From: Pseudogulbenkiania sp.
GTDB lineage: Bacteria; Pseudomonadota; Gammaproteobacteria; Burkholderiales; Chromobacteriaceae
DNA length: 64,000 nt
NCBI GenBank assembly: GCA_018260425.1
Contig: JAGLBD010000001.1
Coordinates: forward strand, 1-64,000
Direction of reading: 5' to 3'
This document shows positions 47,571-55,086 of the stretch, in pieces. The position numbers and the translations under genes are program-made. The stretch's first letter is position 1; each line of letters starts with the position of its first letter. The notes beneath the pieces were generated by a model. That model saw nothing but the letters and a program-made list of their open reading frames with translations, was not told the DNA's origin and ran no database searches.

Positions 47571-48012
47571 AGTCTTCAGCCTGTAGCTGAGGGAGGCGGG
47601 CCGGTACCGGCATGTCGATGACGATGGAGGTTTTGGTATCTCCGAACTGCATCAGCCGGGCAATCAGCGCTTGCAGCGATGGCATGGTATCCACGACAAC
47701 CCGCATCATTAAGCCGGTCGACCCGGTCACCGAGAAGCACTCGACGATTTGGTGCATCGAGCGAACCTCTTCGATTACGGCGTAGTAGTCGAGATGTTTG
47801 GCGGTGAGTTCGATCAGGCAATGAATGGGATAGCCGATCCGGCCAGGATCGATCGCGGCATGATAGCCGGTGATGACCCCGGCGCGTTCCAGCTTTTCCA
47901 CACGATCGGCAACGGCCGGGGCCGACAGGTTGACCCGGCGGGCCAGCTCGGCAAAGCTGATGCGCGCGTTTTCATGCAACGCCAGCAGGATTTTTTTATC
48001 GTAACGATCCAT
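47569..48012 (-). CDS. Lrp/AsnC-family transcriptional regulator
   Basis: The 147-residue protein has an N-terminal helix-turn-helix (about residues 1-55, with NLSAPAVADRVEKLERAGVI) and a C-terminal RAM effector domain (about 65-140, including VTGSTGLMMRVVV). Members respond to amino acids. The target is not shown by its neighbours. Its start faces a structured intergenic region that may hold a small RNA. Confidence 0.9.
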   Translation of the reverse strand: MDRYDKKILLALHENARISFAELARRVNLSAPAVADRVEKLERAGVITGYHAAIDPGRIGYPIHCLIELTAKHLDYYAVIEEVRSMHQIVECFSVTGSTGLMMRVVVDTMPSLQALIARLMQFGDTKTSIVIDMPVPARLPQLQAED

Positions 48013-48119
48013 GTTTCGAAATGAAAGAATTCTGTCTATACAAACTTCGAAAATAAAGCAAAACCCACTTTTTTTCCAGATAAAACTATTATATTTGCCC
48101 TCACGCCTACGTAGAATAG
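48013..48119. other. AT-rich intergenic segment upstream of the Lrp-like gene
   Basis: No gene seen. This AT-rich stretch holds possible -10 sequences TATTAT (48089) and TAGAAT (about 48113) on the + strand, none with a good -35. It probably contains the promoters of the lrp-like gene and of the RNA candidate. Confidence 0.35.
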
Positions 48120-48299
48120 CTGCATCTGAACGGGCGCATGCTATGCGAACGTTCTTCCGGATCTGTTGAAGCGCTGTTTCATCCTGTTGAACAGCGTGTG
48201 AACTGTCCTGGTGATCTCTTTGTCCCTGGTCTCAAGTCATGACTTGATGATTGACGACGACCATTCTGGGCTTGTCCATGTGACAGGCCCATTTTTTTT
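48120..48299 (+). ncRNA. Candidate small structured RNA
   Basis: No open frame is supported, but four hairpins occur in order: CGCAT/ATGCG at 48135-48147, CGCTGTT/AACAGCG at 48172-48196, the perfect 16-base palindrome TCAAGTCATGACTTGA at 48232-48247, and a 10-bp terminator stem (TGGGCTTGTC at 48267-48276, GACAGGCCCA at 48282-48291) followed by eight T. No gene on the + strand precedes this terminator after gap, whose own terminator is 700 bases back. That suggests an independent transcript. It matches no RNA family I recognise. The 5' end is a guess. Confidence 0.5.
48267..48299 (+). terminator. Rho-independent terminator ending the RNA candidate
   Basis: A 10-bp stem (one T-G pair) with a CATGT loop is followed by eight T. 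It is as strong as those after known genes in the window. Confidence 0.85.
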
Positions 48300-48439
48300 G
48301 TCTGGTGCAAACGTGTTGGCAGGGTGGATGAGGGGGAGCGGTGCCAAGGGTTTCATGTAATGGTCAGGCTGACCACCCCCTGAAATCATGTACACCTTCC
48401 GTCGTGAAGCAAGTCGATTGGCCCGGTGGTCGGGGTTTC
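48300..48439. other. Intergenic segment with possible mobile-element scar
   Basis: No gene seen. A palindrome TGGTCAGGCTGACCA (48361-48375) is flanked by two CATGTA copies (48354-48359 and 48387-48392). This may be a scar of an insertion or a terminator for the downstream minus-strand operon, but no T run is present. Confidence 0.3.
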
Positions 48440-49684
48440 TTAGTCATCAGCGTCGATACCAAACATCTCTTTGACTTCACCTTTTCCAATTGCATTTGGC
48501 AGTAGACGCCAGTTGCCCGTCGTATGGCGTACCCGTCCAGCGACAATCGCTACCGAAATGTCTAGTTCGCGTGCCAGTTGTTGAGCATCTACTAGCGAGT
48601 ATGTGTTTTTGACCGCACTTGAATTCCAGCGATGGGAAGGGATTAAAGCTTCCTGCGCGAACGCATCGGCTTCTTTTTCAATCGCATTGCTTTGTTGTAC
48701 TTTGTCTTCCAAATCGTCGGCGATGATCTGACGATCTTTATTCAGATGAAGTTTGATATGAGCAATTTCGTGCAAAAGTACAAACCAGAAATTATCCAGA
48801 CGGTCATGCCGGAGAGTCATGCCAATGACCGCACGATCACCATCCAGTAACGCAGCACCATCCAGGTAGGTCTTTTTGAAGTGGGGTTCGATCACCAGTA
48901 CAATGCCGTGCTGAGCCAAATACTCTTTAGCAAGTTTTGGTCCTTGTTGACCCTCGTTTTTGAAACGAGATAGCTTTAGAAGTTCGCGCACCCACTCATC
49001 TGTAATAACGCCATTATGGTATGCGTCTTCGATCGGTTCTTGTCGCGCTTGTTGCTTTACCCGGGCGATCCATGCGGCCAACGCATAATCATTCATTGTG
49101 CGCGTGCCACTCTGTGATTGTGGTGAGCGCAGGAAAGCCAGCTCACGGCAGTTTCTGGTGCCATTAAGACTCAGGAAACGCCTTATCAATTCTTCCGCAC
49201 GGTCTTTAATTTGCTGAATCGGTGTTGTTTTGTTCTCTTCACCAAAATAGCCGCGCTTTGCCATTTCAGCCAACGGGAATTTTGTTGCATCAAAATCTGG
49301 CATGACATTCAAGTCGACTTGGCAGTGATCTTCGCCCAGCAAAATTTCAGCAGGGATACCCAGTCCTTTGTACAAGCTGCGTATCATTGCCAATGTCAGA
49401 GGACGCTTGCGGTTTAGTACCTCAGATACCTTGCTTTGGCTCCCGAGATAGGGGATCAAGTCTTTCGCGACCATTCCCATTTGATCCATACGAAAATGAA
49501 TGGCATCAACCGGATCAACAGGAGGGCGAGGCGAAACTTTGCGTTCATAATCCTGAATAACCAAAGCAAGCAACTCAATAACTTCAGTGTTCTCTTCGCC
49601 ATCGGCAGTCATCAGATGCAACAGGCATTCAACAGCGCGAGCATGATCTTGCTCGGTTTTAATGACCTTAATTGTTGTATCCAT
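48440..49684 (-). CDS. higA: HigA-type antitoxin fused to ImmA/IrrE metallopeptidase
   Basis: The 414-residue protein has two parts. The N-terminal ~115 residues match HigA-type antitoxins (AIHFRMDQMGMVAKDLIPYLGSQSKVSEVLNRKR, a helix-turn-helix of the COG5499 type). The C-terminal ~290 residues form an ImmA/IrrE-like zinc peptidase with HEIAHIKLH (about residues 300-308) and a following EADAFAQEALIP. Such a fusion could remove or inactivate antitoxin, or cleave another repressor, on stress. It is second in an operon with the toxin gene. GC is lower than flanking genes, suggesting transfer. The start at 49684 has a GAGGTGG site. Confidence 0.82.
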   Translation of the reverse strand: MDTTIKVIKTEQDHARAVECLLHLMTADGEENTEVIELLALVIQDYERKVSPRPPVDPVDAIHFRMDQMGMVAKDLIPYLGSQSKVSEVLNRKRPLTLAMIRSLYKGLGIPAEILLGEDHCQVDLNVMPDFDATKFPLAEMAKRGYFGEENKTTPIQQIKDRAEELIRRFLSLNGTRNCRELAFLRSPQSQSGTRTMNDYALAAWIARVKQQARQEPIEDAYHNGVITDEWVRELLKLSRFKNEGQQGPKLAKEYLAQHGIVLVIEPHFKKTYLDGAALLDGDRAVIGMTLRHDRLDNFWFVLLHEIAHIKLHLNKDRQIIADDLEDKVQQSNAIEKEADAFAQEALIPSHRWNSSAVKNTYSLVDAQQLARELDISVAIVAGRVRHTTGNWRLLPNAIGKGEVKEMFGIDADD

Positions 49685-49704
49685 ATCGCCACCTCTTGCA
49701 TCCA

Positions 49705-49992
49705 TCAGTTAAATCGCTTCTTGTCGTAATCTGAATGAGTTCCTACCCATTCCACAACCACCATTCCCATCGAATACTTAACCACTACAACTAGCCTATA
49801 GCTGTTGCCTTTGATGTTAAAAATCACTCGATCTTTCGCTAGGAAATCTGCGGAACGATAGCGGTTTTTAATGTCTTGTGGCGTATTCCAATGTGCTGCC
49901 TCAACCTCATGGCGCCAGACATCGAGGGAAGTCCTTGCATCAGCATGGTCTCGCTTGAAGTGGTCTAGGGCGACAACATTGAGTAACTGCAT
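49705..49992 (-). CDS. higB: HigB-type toxin (RelE-like mRNA interferase)
   Basis: The 95-residue protein fits the HigB (COG4680) group of ribosome-dependent mRNA interferases: WRHEVEAAHWNTPQDIKNRYRSADFL, RVIFNIKGNSYRLVVVVKY and EWVGTHSDYDK are typical. It lies 20 bp before the HigA-ImmA gene, toxin first, as usual for hig loci. Low GC and an isolated location among remnants suggest horizontal acquisition. Confidence 0.85.
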   Translation of the reverse strand: MQLLNVVALDHFKRDHADARTSLDVWRHEVEAAHWNTPQDIKNRYRSADFLAKDRVIFNIKGNSYRLVVVVKYSMGMVVVEWVGTHSDYDKKRFN

Positions 49993-50046
49993 GTGGCTGG
50001 GTCACTGAGCTTGGTTTATGGAGCAATGATGCATCCCTATTTGGGA

Positions 50047-50208
50047 TTAGTCAACTTTATCTTGGCTGGGAAGTGTCTTTTCTAAACGTTGGGATGCGGC
50101 ATCGCTAACGGTGGTTTGCGTGGCTTGGAGGCAGTTGGTGTCACGTGTCATCCAATAGCGAACCAATTTAACTAGTTGTACATACTCCCCGTGCCGTTTC
50201 GCTCCCAT
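50047..50208 (-). CDS. Short open frame, 53 residues, possible small protein or remnant
   Basis: The frame encodes a basic, amphipathic 53-residue peptide starting MGAKRHGEYVQLVKLVRYWM and ending TLPSQDKVD. The frame stays open upstream for about 18 more codons (with QHAIAIDLMGAK), so it could be the tail of a longer gene now lost. It lies 54 bp before higB on the same strand and might be in its transcript. I recognise no family. Confidence 0.3.
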   Translation of the reverse strand: MGAKRHGEYVQLVKLVRYWMTRDTNCLQATQTTVSDAASQRLEKTLPSQDKVD

Positions 50209-50284
50209 GAGATCTATGGCAATGGCATGCTGGTGTTGTGGTCGCCGTAGAAGACGAACTCAACATGCTTGGTCATCCGTTTGA

Positions 50285-50413
50285 TCTATTCCGTCTGAGA
50301 CGATTCGAGACATCTATGCGGCTCTGGAGGCCAACGGTGACCTGACTCGCACTTGGCGCGAAGCTCAATACACCACCTTTGCAAAAATCTTCGGCCCGGC
50401 GCAGGTAAATTAA
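50285..50413 (+). pseudogene. C-terminal gene remnant
   Basis: A coding-looking open frame of 42 codons with no start (SIPSETIRDIYAALEANGD, then LTRTWREAQYTTFAKIF) ends at TAA 50411-50413. It is preceded by a stop in frame and by no ribosome binding site, so it looks like the tail of a deleted gene. The family is not recognised. Confidence 0.35.
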
Positions 50414-50505
50414 TCACCACCCCACCATTTTCCGTCTGTCCCCCCGAATCAAAAAATCCAGCATTGCTCACTGTTCAGACGATAGCCTTGGCTCGTCGTC
50501 CGCCA

Positions 50506-50535
50506 GAAACAAACAAAGCCCCGGGCAGGGGCTTT
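50506..50535 (-). terminator. Rho-independent terminator of the DUF2846 lipoprotein gene
   Basis: On the minus strand AAAGCCCC (50535-50528) pairs with GGGGCTTT (50522-50515) across a five-base loop, followed by GTTTGTTT. Confidence 0.75.
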
Positions 50536-50567
50536 CGTCAGGCAGGCAGCGATACTGATTCGATCGC

Positions 50568-51002
50568 TTATTTCGTCTCGGCCAGGCTGGTTTCCATCAC
50601 GCCGCTACGGCCTTCTGCTTCGGTGACCTGATGCAGCTTGGTGCGGGCATAAAGCACCCCCATTTTCACTTCCTGCCAGATGTACATCAGTGTACCCGGC
50701 TTGGCATCAATCACGAGGCTGTGCTCATTCTCGGATGTCGAGGTGATGGTGTGCTGACCCGGTTCGACTTCCTTGTAAAGGTAGGTCTTGGCGACTGTCT
50801 GGCCAATGGGCTTGCCATCAACGGCGACATCCATGTGAATGGCCGCGCCAATGAATTCGTTGCGGTAGATGTAGACGCCGGTCTTGTCGGCTTTCGGGGT
50901 AAAGGTTTTCAGGGCGGCATCCTGTTTTGCGTCGCCCATGGGAACCGTTGCACAACCCGTCAAAGTCGCGGCGAGAATGGCGCATGCCAGTAGTTTTTTC
51001 AT
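50568..51002 (-). CDS. DUF2846-type lipoprotein
   Basis: The 144-residue protein has a lipoprotein signal with lipobox LTGC (Cys 17), so it is membrane-anchored in the periplasm. The rest (KTGVYIYRNEF, VAVDGKPIGQTVAKTYLYKEVEPGQHTI) matches DUF2846, a small beta-rich family of unknown function. The start at ATG 51002 follows an AGGAAG site; an in-frame codon further up would spoil the signal. It stands alone with its own terminator. Confidence 0.85.
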   Translation of the reverse strand: MKKLLACAILAATLTGCATVPMGDAKQDAALKTFTPKADKTGVYIYRNEFIGAAIHMDVAVDGKPIGQTVAKTYLYKEVEPGQHTITSTSENEHSLVIDAKPGTLMYIWQEVKMGVLYARTKLHQVTEAEGRSGVMETSLAETK

Positions 51003-51219
51003 GATTCTTCCTGTCATTATTTAATGTTTTATTTGATGCCAAGGAGATGATATCAAGGCTATGCCTAGCAGCATAGTGGGGTGGCGCAATAGTATTGTTT
51101 TCCATGAAGTGTTTGGGGCAGCGCTGCACGTAAGGTCGTGTCATCGCTATTTATTGTCGCCTGCCCTCTGGTCATAAAATGCGCTAGACTGTAGCAAGAC
51201 GCATTACCGAGTTGTTTCA

Positions 51220-51594
51220 ATGATCGAGCCTCCGGAAAGAACAAGCTACTTCGCGCTGCAGGAGCAGGCGCGTTCGCTGTTTCTCAATGCCGTGCTGCAA
51301 GGCGGGTATGGCAAGGACAAGGCGTTCGCTTTCACCAGCGACCGACTGCGTACCGAGTTGCTCGCGGCATCGCTCGAACACCGCATCACCGCCTTTGCCG
51401 CGCTGTTCATGTGCGCTCTGGAAAACCATTACCAGCCCGACCCCAAACAGACACTGTCGCGTATCTTGCTGGAGGATATGCATAAGGCATTTTCCGATTG
51501 GGAACGGGTGCTGATCTCTGCCGAAATCCCCGATGATGAAAAGCGCACGTTGCGCCGTGACATTCCCCGGCTATTGCGCGCCTTCCCCGAGTGA
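51220..51594 (+). CDS. Hypothetical protein of 124 residues
   Basis: I do not recognise this protein. It is highly helical, with no signal or membrane segment. Features are an N-terminal MIEPPERTSYFALQEQARSLF, a hydrophobic helix HRITAFAALFMCALENHY and a charged C-terminus with RRDIPRLLRAFPE. Codon use resembles the core genome. It is alone, between the lipoprotein and phoB genes, and has no clear terminator. Confidence 0.6.
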   Translation: MIEPPERTSYFALQEQARSLFLNAVLQGGYGKDKAFAFTSDRLRTELLAASLEHRITAFAALFMCALENHYQPDPKQTLSRILLEDMHKAFSDWERVLISAEIPDDEKRTLRRDIPRLLRAFPE

Positions 51595-51764
51595 AACAGA
51601 CATTTTTTTCAGTCAGGCACCATTATCTTGATCTGAAGATACCTGTTTCGCTTTCAATGGAATGCCTTTGTTGGTCTCTCTTTGAGCGGCTATGCGTTTA
51701 AAATGAGGGCGTCGCAGAACTTTTTGCGTTGCATCAATGGCCTTTGTGGGTAAAGATCGAAGAA

Positions 51765-51782
51765 TTGTCATATTTCTGTAAT
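51765..51782 (+). promoter_or_regulatory. Pho box upstream of phoB
   Basis: TTGTCATATTTCTGTAAT matches the Pho box (two CTGTCAT repeats separated by four A/T-rich bases) at 12 of 14 repeat positions, with the ATTT spacer in place. It lies 47 bases before phoB and implies autoregulation by PhoB. Confidence 0.82.
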
Positions 51783-51828
51783 CGGTGCTTTTTATCCTTG
51801 CCACAAACCCAAAAAGGAATGCATCGAC

Positions 51829-52518
51829 ATGGCTGCAAATATTTTGCTCGTTGAAGATGAACCGGCAATTCAGGAACTGATCGCTTTCAACCTGACTCAA
51901 GCCGGACATCATGTGCTGCGCGCCAGCACGGCAGAGGCTGCTCTGACTCTGGTCAAGAATGCCCTGCCGGATCTGGTGTTGCTGGACTGGATGCTGCCCG
52001 GGGTTTCCGGTGTGGATATCGCCAAGCGCCTGCGCGCAGACGAACGCACCCGTCATGTACCGATTATCATGCTGACGGCCCGCTCCGATGAGCAGGACAA
52101 GATTGTCGGCCTGGAAACCGGGGCGGACGACTACATCACCAAACCGTTTTCACCGCGCGAGTTGCTGGCACGCATCAAGGCCGTGCTGCGCCGCCGTGCG
52201 CCGCAGATGACTGACGATGCCGTTGAAGTGCAGGGATTGCGTCTCGACCCGGTGACGCACCGTGTCACCGGTGCCGGCGCACCGGTGGACTTGGGTCCGA
52301 CCGAGTTCCGACTGCTGCATTTCTTCATGACTCACCCGGAACGTGTACACTCCCGGTCTCAGCTGCTTGATCAAGTCTGGGGCGACCATGTCTTTGTCGA
52401 GGAGCGTACCGTTGATGTGCACATCCGGCGTTTGCGCAGTGCCCTGGAAAACTCCGGGCACGATGAACTGATTCAGACCGTTCGCGGCACCGGGTATCGT
52501 TTCTCCACCCAACAGTGA
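51829..52518 (+). CDS. phoB: Phosphate regulon response regulator PhoB
   Basis: PhoB activates phosphate-uptake genes when phosphorylated by PhoR. The 229-residue protein has a receiver domain with acceptor Asp 53 (VLLDWMLPG), Lys in TKPFSPREL, and an OmpR-type winged helix (about 130-225, ending VRGTGYRFS). It is preceded by a Pho box and followed 7 bp later by phoR. Confidence 0.95.
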   Translation: MAANILLVEDEPAIQELIAFNLTQAGHHVLRASTAEAALTLVKNALPDLVLLDWMLPGVSGVDIAKRLRADERTRHVPIIMLTARSDEQDKIVGLETGADDYITKPFSPRELLARIKAVLRRRAPQMTDDAVEVQGLRLDPVTHRVTGAGAPVDLGPTEFRLLHFFMTHPERVHSRSQLLDQVWGDHVFVEERTVDVHIRRLRSALENSGHDELIQTVRGTGYRFSTQQ

Positions 52519-52525
52519 GGCAGTT

Positions 52526-53854
52526 TTGCGCGATTTCGTTCGGCGTACCCTGATTTGGATGACCTTGGTCGCCATGTTGGGTTTGGGCTTCTGGGCTGCA
52601 TCCAGCGCCGTGGATGCCCTGATTGCAGTCTCCATTTGCGTTGGCGGTGCACTGGCCTTCCACCTCTACCATGTTGCCTTGCTGCTGCGCTGGCTCAAGC
52701 ATCCGGTACCGGAACGGGTGCCGGATGGTTTCGGTTCCTGGCATGCAGTGTTCATGACACTGTATCGTCAGGTGCGTAGCCAAACGCAAAGCAAGCGCAA
52801 GCTGACCAATGTCCTCGAACGATTCATCAATGCCGGCGAGGCCATGCCGGATGGCGTGGTCGTGCTCGACGAAAACGATCGTATCGAATGGATGAATCCG
52901 ATGGCGGTCGAGCACATGATGCTGGATCGCAAGCGCGATGTCGGTAACTTGCTGCTCAACCTGATTCGCCAGCCGTCCTTCCACGCCTATATGAAGGGTG
53001 ACAGCTTCAGCCAGCCGCTGATCCTGAAGTTTGGCCAGCCCAGCGAACGGGTGCTGTCCATTCAGTTGGTGCCTTTCGACTCGACCCGCAAGCTGTTGCT
53101 GTCGCGTGACATCACCCAGCTGGAAAGAGTGCAAACCGTGCATCGCGACTTCGTCGCCAATGTATCGCACGAGTTACGCACTCCGCTGACTGTGATCGGC
53201 GGTTTTCTGGAAACGATTCATGACATGGGCGCCGACGATCCGGCCATGATTCGCCAGTTCCTGCCGATGATGATGGAGCAGTCACGGCGCATGCAAAGTC
53301 TGGTCGAAGACTTGCTGACCTTGTCGCGACTGGAAAACAGTCCGAAGAATCTGGTCTCGGAAAAAGTCGACATGAAAGACCTGCTCGATACCCTGATGGT
53401 CGAGGCTGAAGGTCTTTCGCAAGGGCGCCACACGATCGTCTTGCAAGCCACCTCGCCTGCGTGGTTGTGGGGCAGTGCACCCGAACTGCATTCGGCATTC
53501 GGCAATCTGGTCTCCAATGCCGTGCGCTACACGCCTGACGGAGGATCGGTCACACTGGTGTGGCGCGACGACGGAGACAAGCTGGTGTTTTCGGTCTCCG
53601 ATACCGGCATCGGCATTCCGCGCGAACATATTCCCCGCCTGACCGAGCGTTTCTACCGGGTGGACCGTGGCCGTTCACGCGGCAACGGCGGGACCGGTCT
53701 GGGGCTGGCGATCGTCAAACATATCGTAGCTCGCCATCAGGCACGTCTGGAAGTCAGCAGCGAGCCGGACAAGGGAAGTTGCTTCAGTGTGGTGTTCGGC
53801 AGCGAGCATCGCGCAGAACCGGATCTGAAGGGTGAAAAGGGCAAGGCGGCCTGA
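52526..53854 (+). CDS. phoR: Phosphate regulon sensor histidine kinase PhoR
   Basis: PhoR controls phosphorylation of PhoB in response to phosphate transport. The 442-residue protein has N-terminal membrane segments (about residues 8-55), a PAS domain (about 100-190), a dimerisation domain with the phospho-acceptor in NVSHELRTPL, and a catalytic domain with N-box NLVSNAVRYTP, DTGIGI and GGTGLGLAIVKH. The start is the unusual TTG 52526, supported by GAGG upstream and the close distance to phoB. No pst or phoU gene is nearby. Confidence 0.94.
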   Translation: MRDFVRRTLIWMTLVAMLGLGFWAASSAVDALIAVSICVGGALAFHLYHVALLLRWLKHPVPERVPDGFGSWHAVFMTLYRQVRSQTQSKRKLTNVLERFINAGEAMPDGVVVLDENDRIEWMNPMAVEHMMLDRKRDVGNLLLNLIRQPSFHAYMKGDSFSQPLILKFGQPSERVLSIQLVPFDSTRKLLLSRDITQLERVQTVHRDFVANVSHELRTPLTVIGGFLETIHDMGADDPAMIRQFLPMMMEQSRRMQSLVEDLLTLSRLENSPKNLVSEKVDMKDLLDTLMVEAEGLSQGRHTIVLQATSPAWLWGSAPELHSAFGNLVSNAVRYTPDGGSVTLVWRDDGDKLVFSVSDTGIGIPREHIPRLTERFYRVDRGRSRGNGGTGLGLAIVKHIVARHQARLEVSSEPDKGSCFSVVFGSEHRAEPDLKGEKGKAA

Positions 53855-53955
53855 CGAATTATTTATCTTCAAATAAAGACACTTGTTGCAAGGGTGGGCT
53901 TGGGGGTAGCATATTCCCCCATTACACTATTCATCTCGTTATCGGGCACCACATA

Positions 53956-55014
53956 ATGAATCGATTGAAAGCCATCCGTCCTTTCGGCCAACGCATCTGG
54001 CTGGACAACCTGTCTCGTGAACTGTTGTCGTCCGGGGAGCTGGCCCGTCTGATCCAGGAAGACGGTATTGCCGGTGTGACCACCAACCCGTCCATTTTCC
54101 ATAAAGCCATCAGCACCGATCCGCGCTACCGCGATGACTTGGCCGCACTGAAGGCACGGGGGCTGGATCCGGAAAAGACTTACGAAGAACTGGTGATCCC
54201 CGACGTGCGAGAAGCGTGCGACATGATGTTGCCGGTCTATCAGGAAACGGCCGGGGATGATGGTTATGTCAGTCTGGAAGTCTCGCCGTTCCTGAGCCGT
54301 GACCGCGCAGGAACGCTGGCGGCGGCACATCGCCTGTGGCAGGCAGTAGCGCGTCCGAACCTGATGATCAAGATTCCGGCGACACCGGAAGGTATCGCCG
54401 CCTTCGGTGATCTGACCGCCGAAGGGATCAATGTCAACATTACCCTGCTGTTCAGCCTGAAACAGGTGGAAGCGGTATGGGATGCCTATATCGATGGTCT
54501 GACCCGCCGCCATGCGGCAGGCAAGCCGGTCGATCATATCAAAGCCGTTGCCAGCTTCTTCCTTTCGCGTGTCGACAGTTTGCTCGATCCGCAAGTGGCT
54601 GAAGAATTCCACGGCAAGGTGGCCATTTCCCTGTCCAAGGCGGCGTATGGCCGTTATCTCGAGCGTTTCCACGGTGAAGAGTTCGAGACCTTGAAAGACG
54701 CCGGCGCCCGTCCGCAATACCTGCTGTGGGCGTCCACCGGGACCAAGAACGCAGCCTATTCGGATGTGCTGTATGTGGAAAGCCTGATCGGGCCGGAAAC
54801 CGTCAACACGGTTCCCGATGCGACACTGGCCAAATTCCGCGACCATGGTGTCGCCGCCGATACCCTGATCGAAGGCATCGACGAAGCCGAACAACTCTTG
54901 GCGCACGTTGCCGCGGCCGGCTTGGATCTGGAGGCGGCTGGCAAGAAACTGCAGGACGATGGTCTTGCACTGTTCGAACAATCCTTTGCCGAATTGCTCG
55001 TACTGACCGCTTGA
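53956..55014 (+). CDS. tal: Transaldolase
   Basis: Transaldolase moves a three-carbon dihydroxyacetone unit between sugar phosphates in the pentose phosphate pathway. The 352-residue protein is of the long type, with the N-terminal motif GVTTNPSIF, the Schiff-base lysine in LMIKIPATPEG and WASTGTKN. It stands alone; a shared terminator separates it from the convergent exchanger. Confidence 0.93.
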   Translation: MNRLKAIRPFGQRIWLDNLSRELLSSGELARLIQEDGIAGVTTNPSIFHKAISTDPRYRDDLAALKARGLDPEKTYEELVIPDVREACDMMLPVYQETAGDDGYVSLEVSPFLSRDRAGTLAAAHRLWQAVARPNLMIKIPATPEGIAAFGDLTAEGINVNITLLFSLKQVEAVWDAYIDGLTRRHAAGKPVDHIKAVASFFLSRVDSLLDPQVAEEFHGKVAISLSKAAYGRYLERFHGEEFETLKDAGARPQYLLWASTGTKNAAYSDVLYVESLIGPETVNTVPDATLAKFRDHGVAADTLIEGIDEAEQLLAHVAAAGLDLEAAGKKLQDDGLALFEQSFAELLVLTA

Positions 55015-55034
55015 CCCACGGTCAGACGACAAAA

Positions 55035-55079
55035 AAACATCCCCTGTCGGTGTAAGCCGCCAGGGGATGTTTGCGTTTG
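55035..55079. terminator. Bidirectional terminator between tal and the exchanger gene
   Basis: A 12-bp stem (AAACATCCCCTG at 55035-55046, CAGGGGATGTTT at 55061-55072) is flanked on the left by seven A and on the right by TTTGCGTTT. It should be efficient for the minus-strand gene, where the A run becomes a T run, and moderate for tal. Confidence 0.85.
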
Positions 55080-55086
55080 GAGTCGC

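Larger units (their letters stand above)
49993..50567. other. Gene-poor accessory stretch
   Basis: About 575 bases with no intact long gene. It holds one short minus-strand frame, one plus-strand gene remnant and the terminator of the following minus-strand lipoprotein gene, each listed separately. Composition differs from core genes nearby. Confidence 0.5.

Noticed and set aside
50287..50298. ATTCCGTCTGAG, similar to the Neisseria DNA uptake sequence ATGCCGTCTGAA
   Set aside because: Only 10 of 12 positions match and I noticed only this one near-copy in 64 kb; a genuine uptake sequence would recur many times.
50353..50631. A 92-codon plus-strand frame across the remnant region
   Set aside because: It runs through the minus-strand terminator and into the DUF2846 gene, lacks a ribosome binding site and has no domain.
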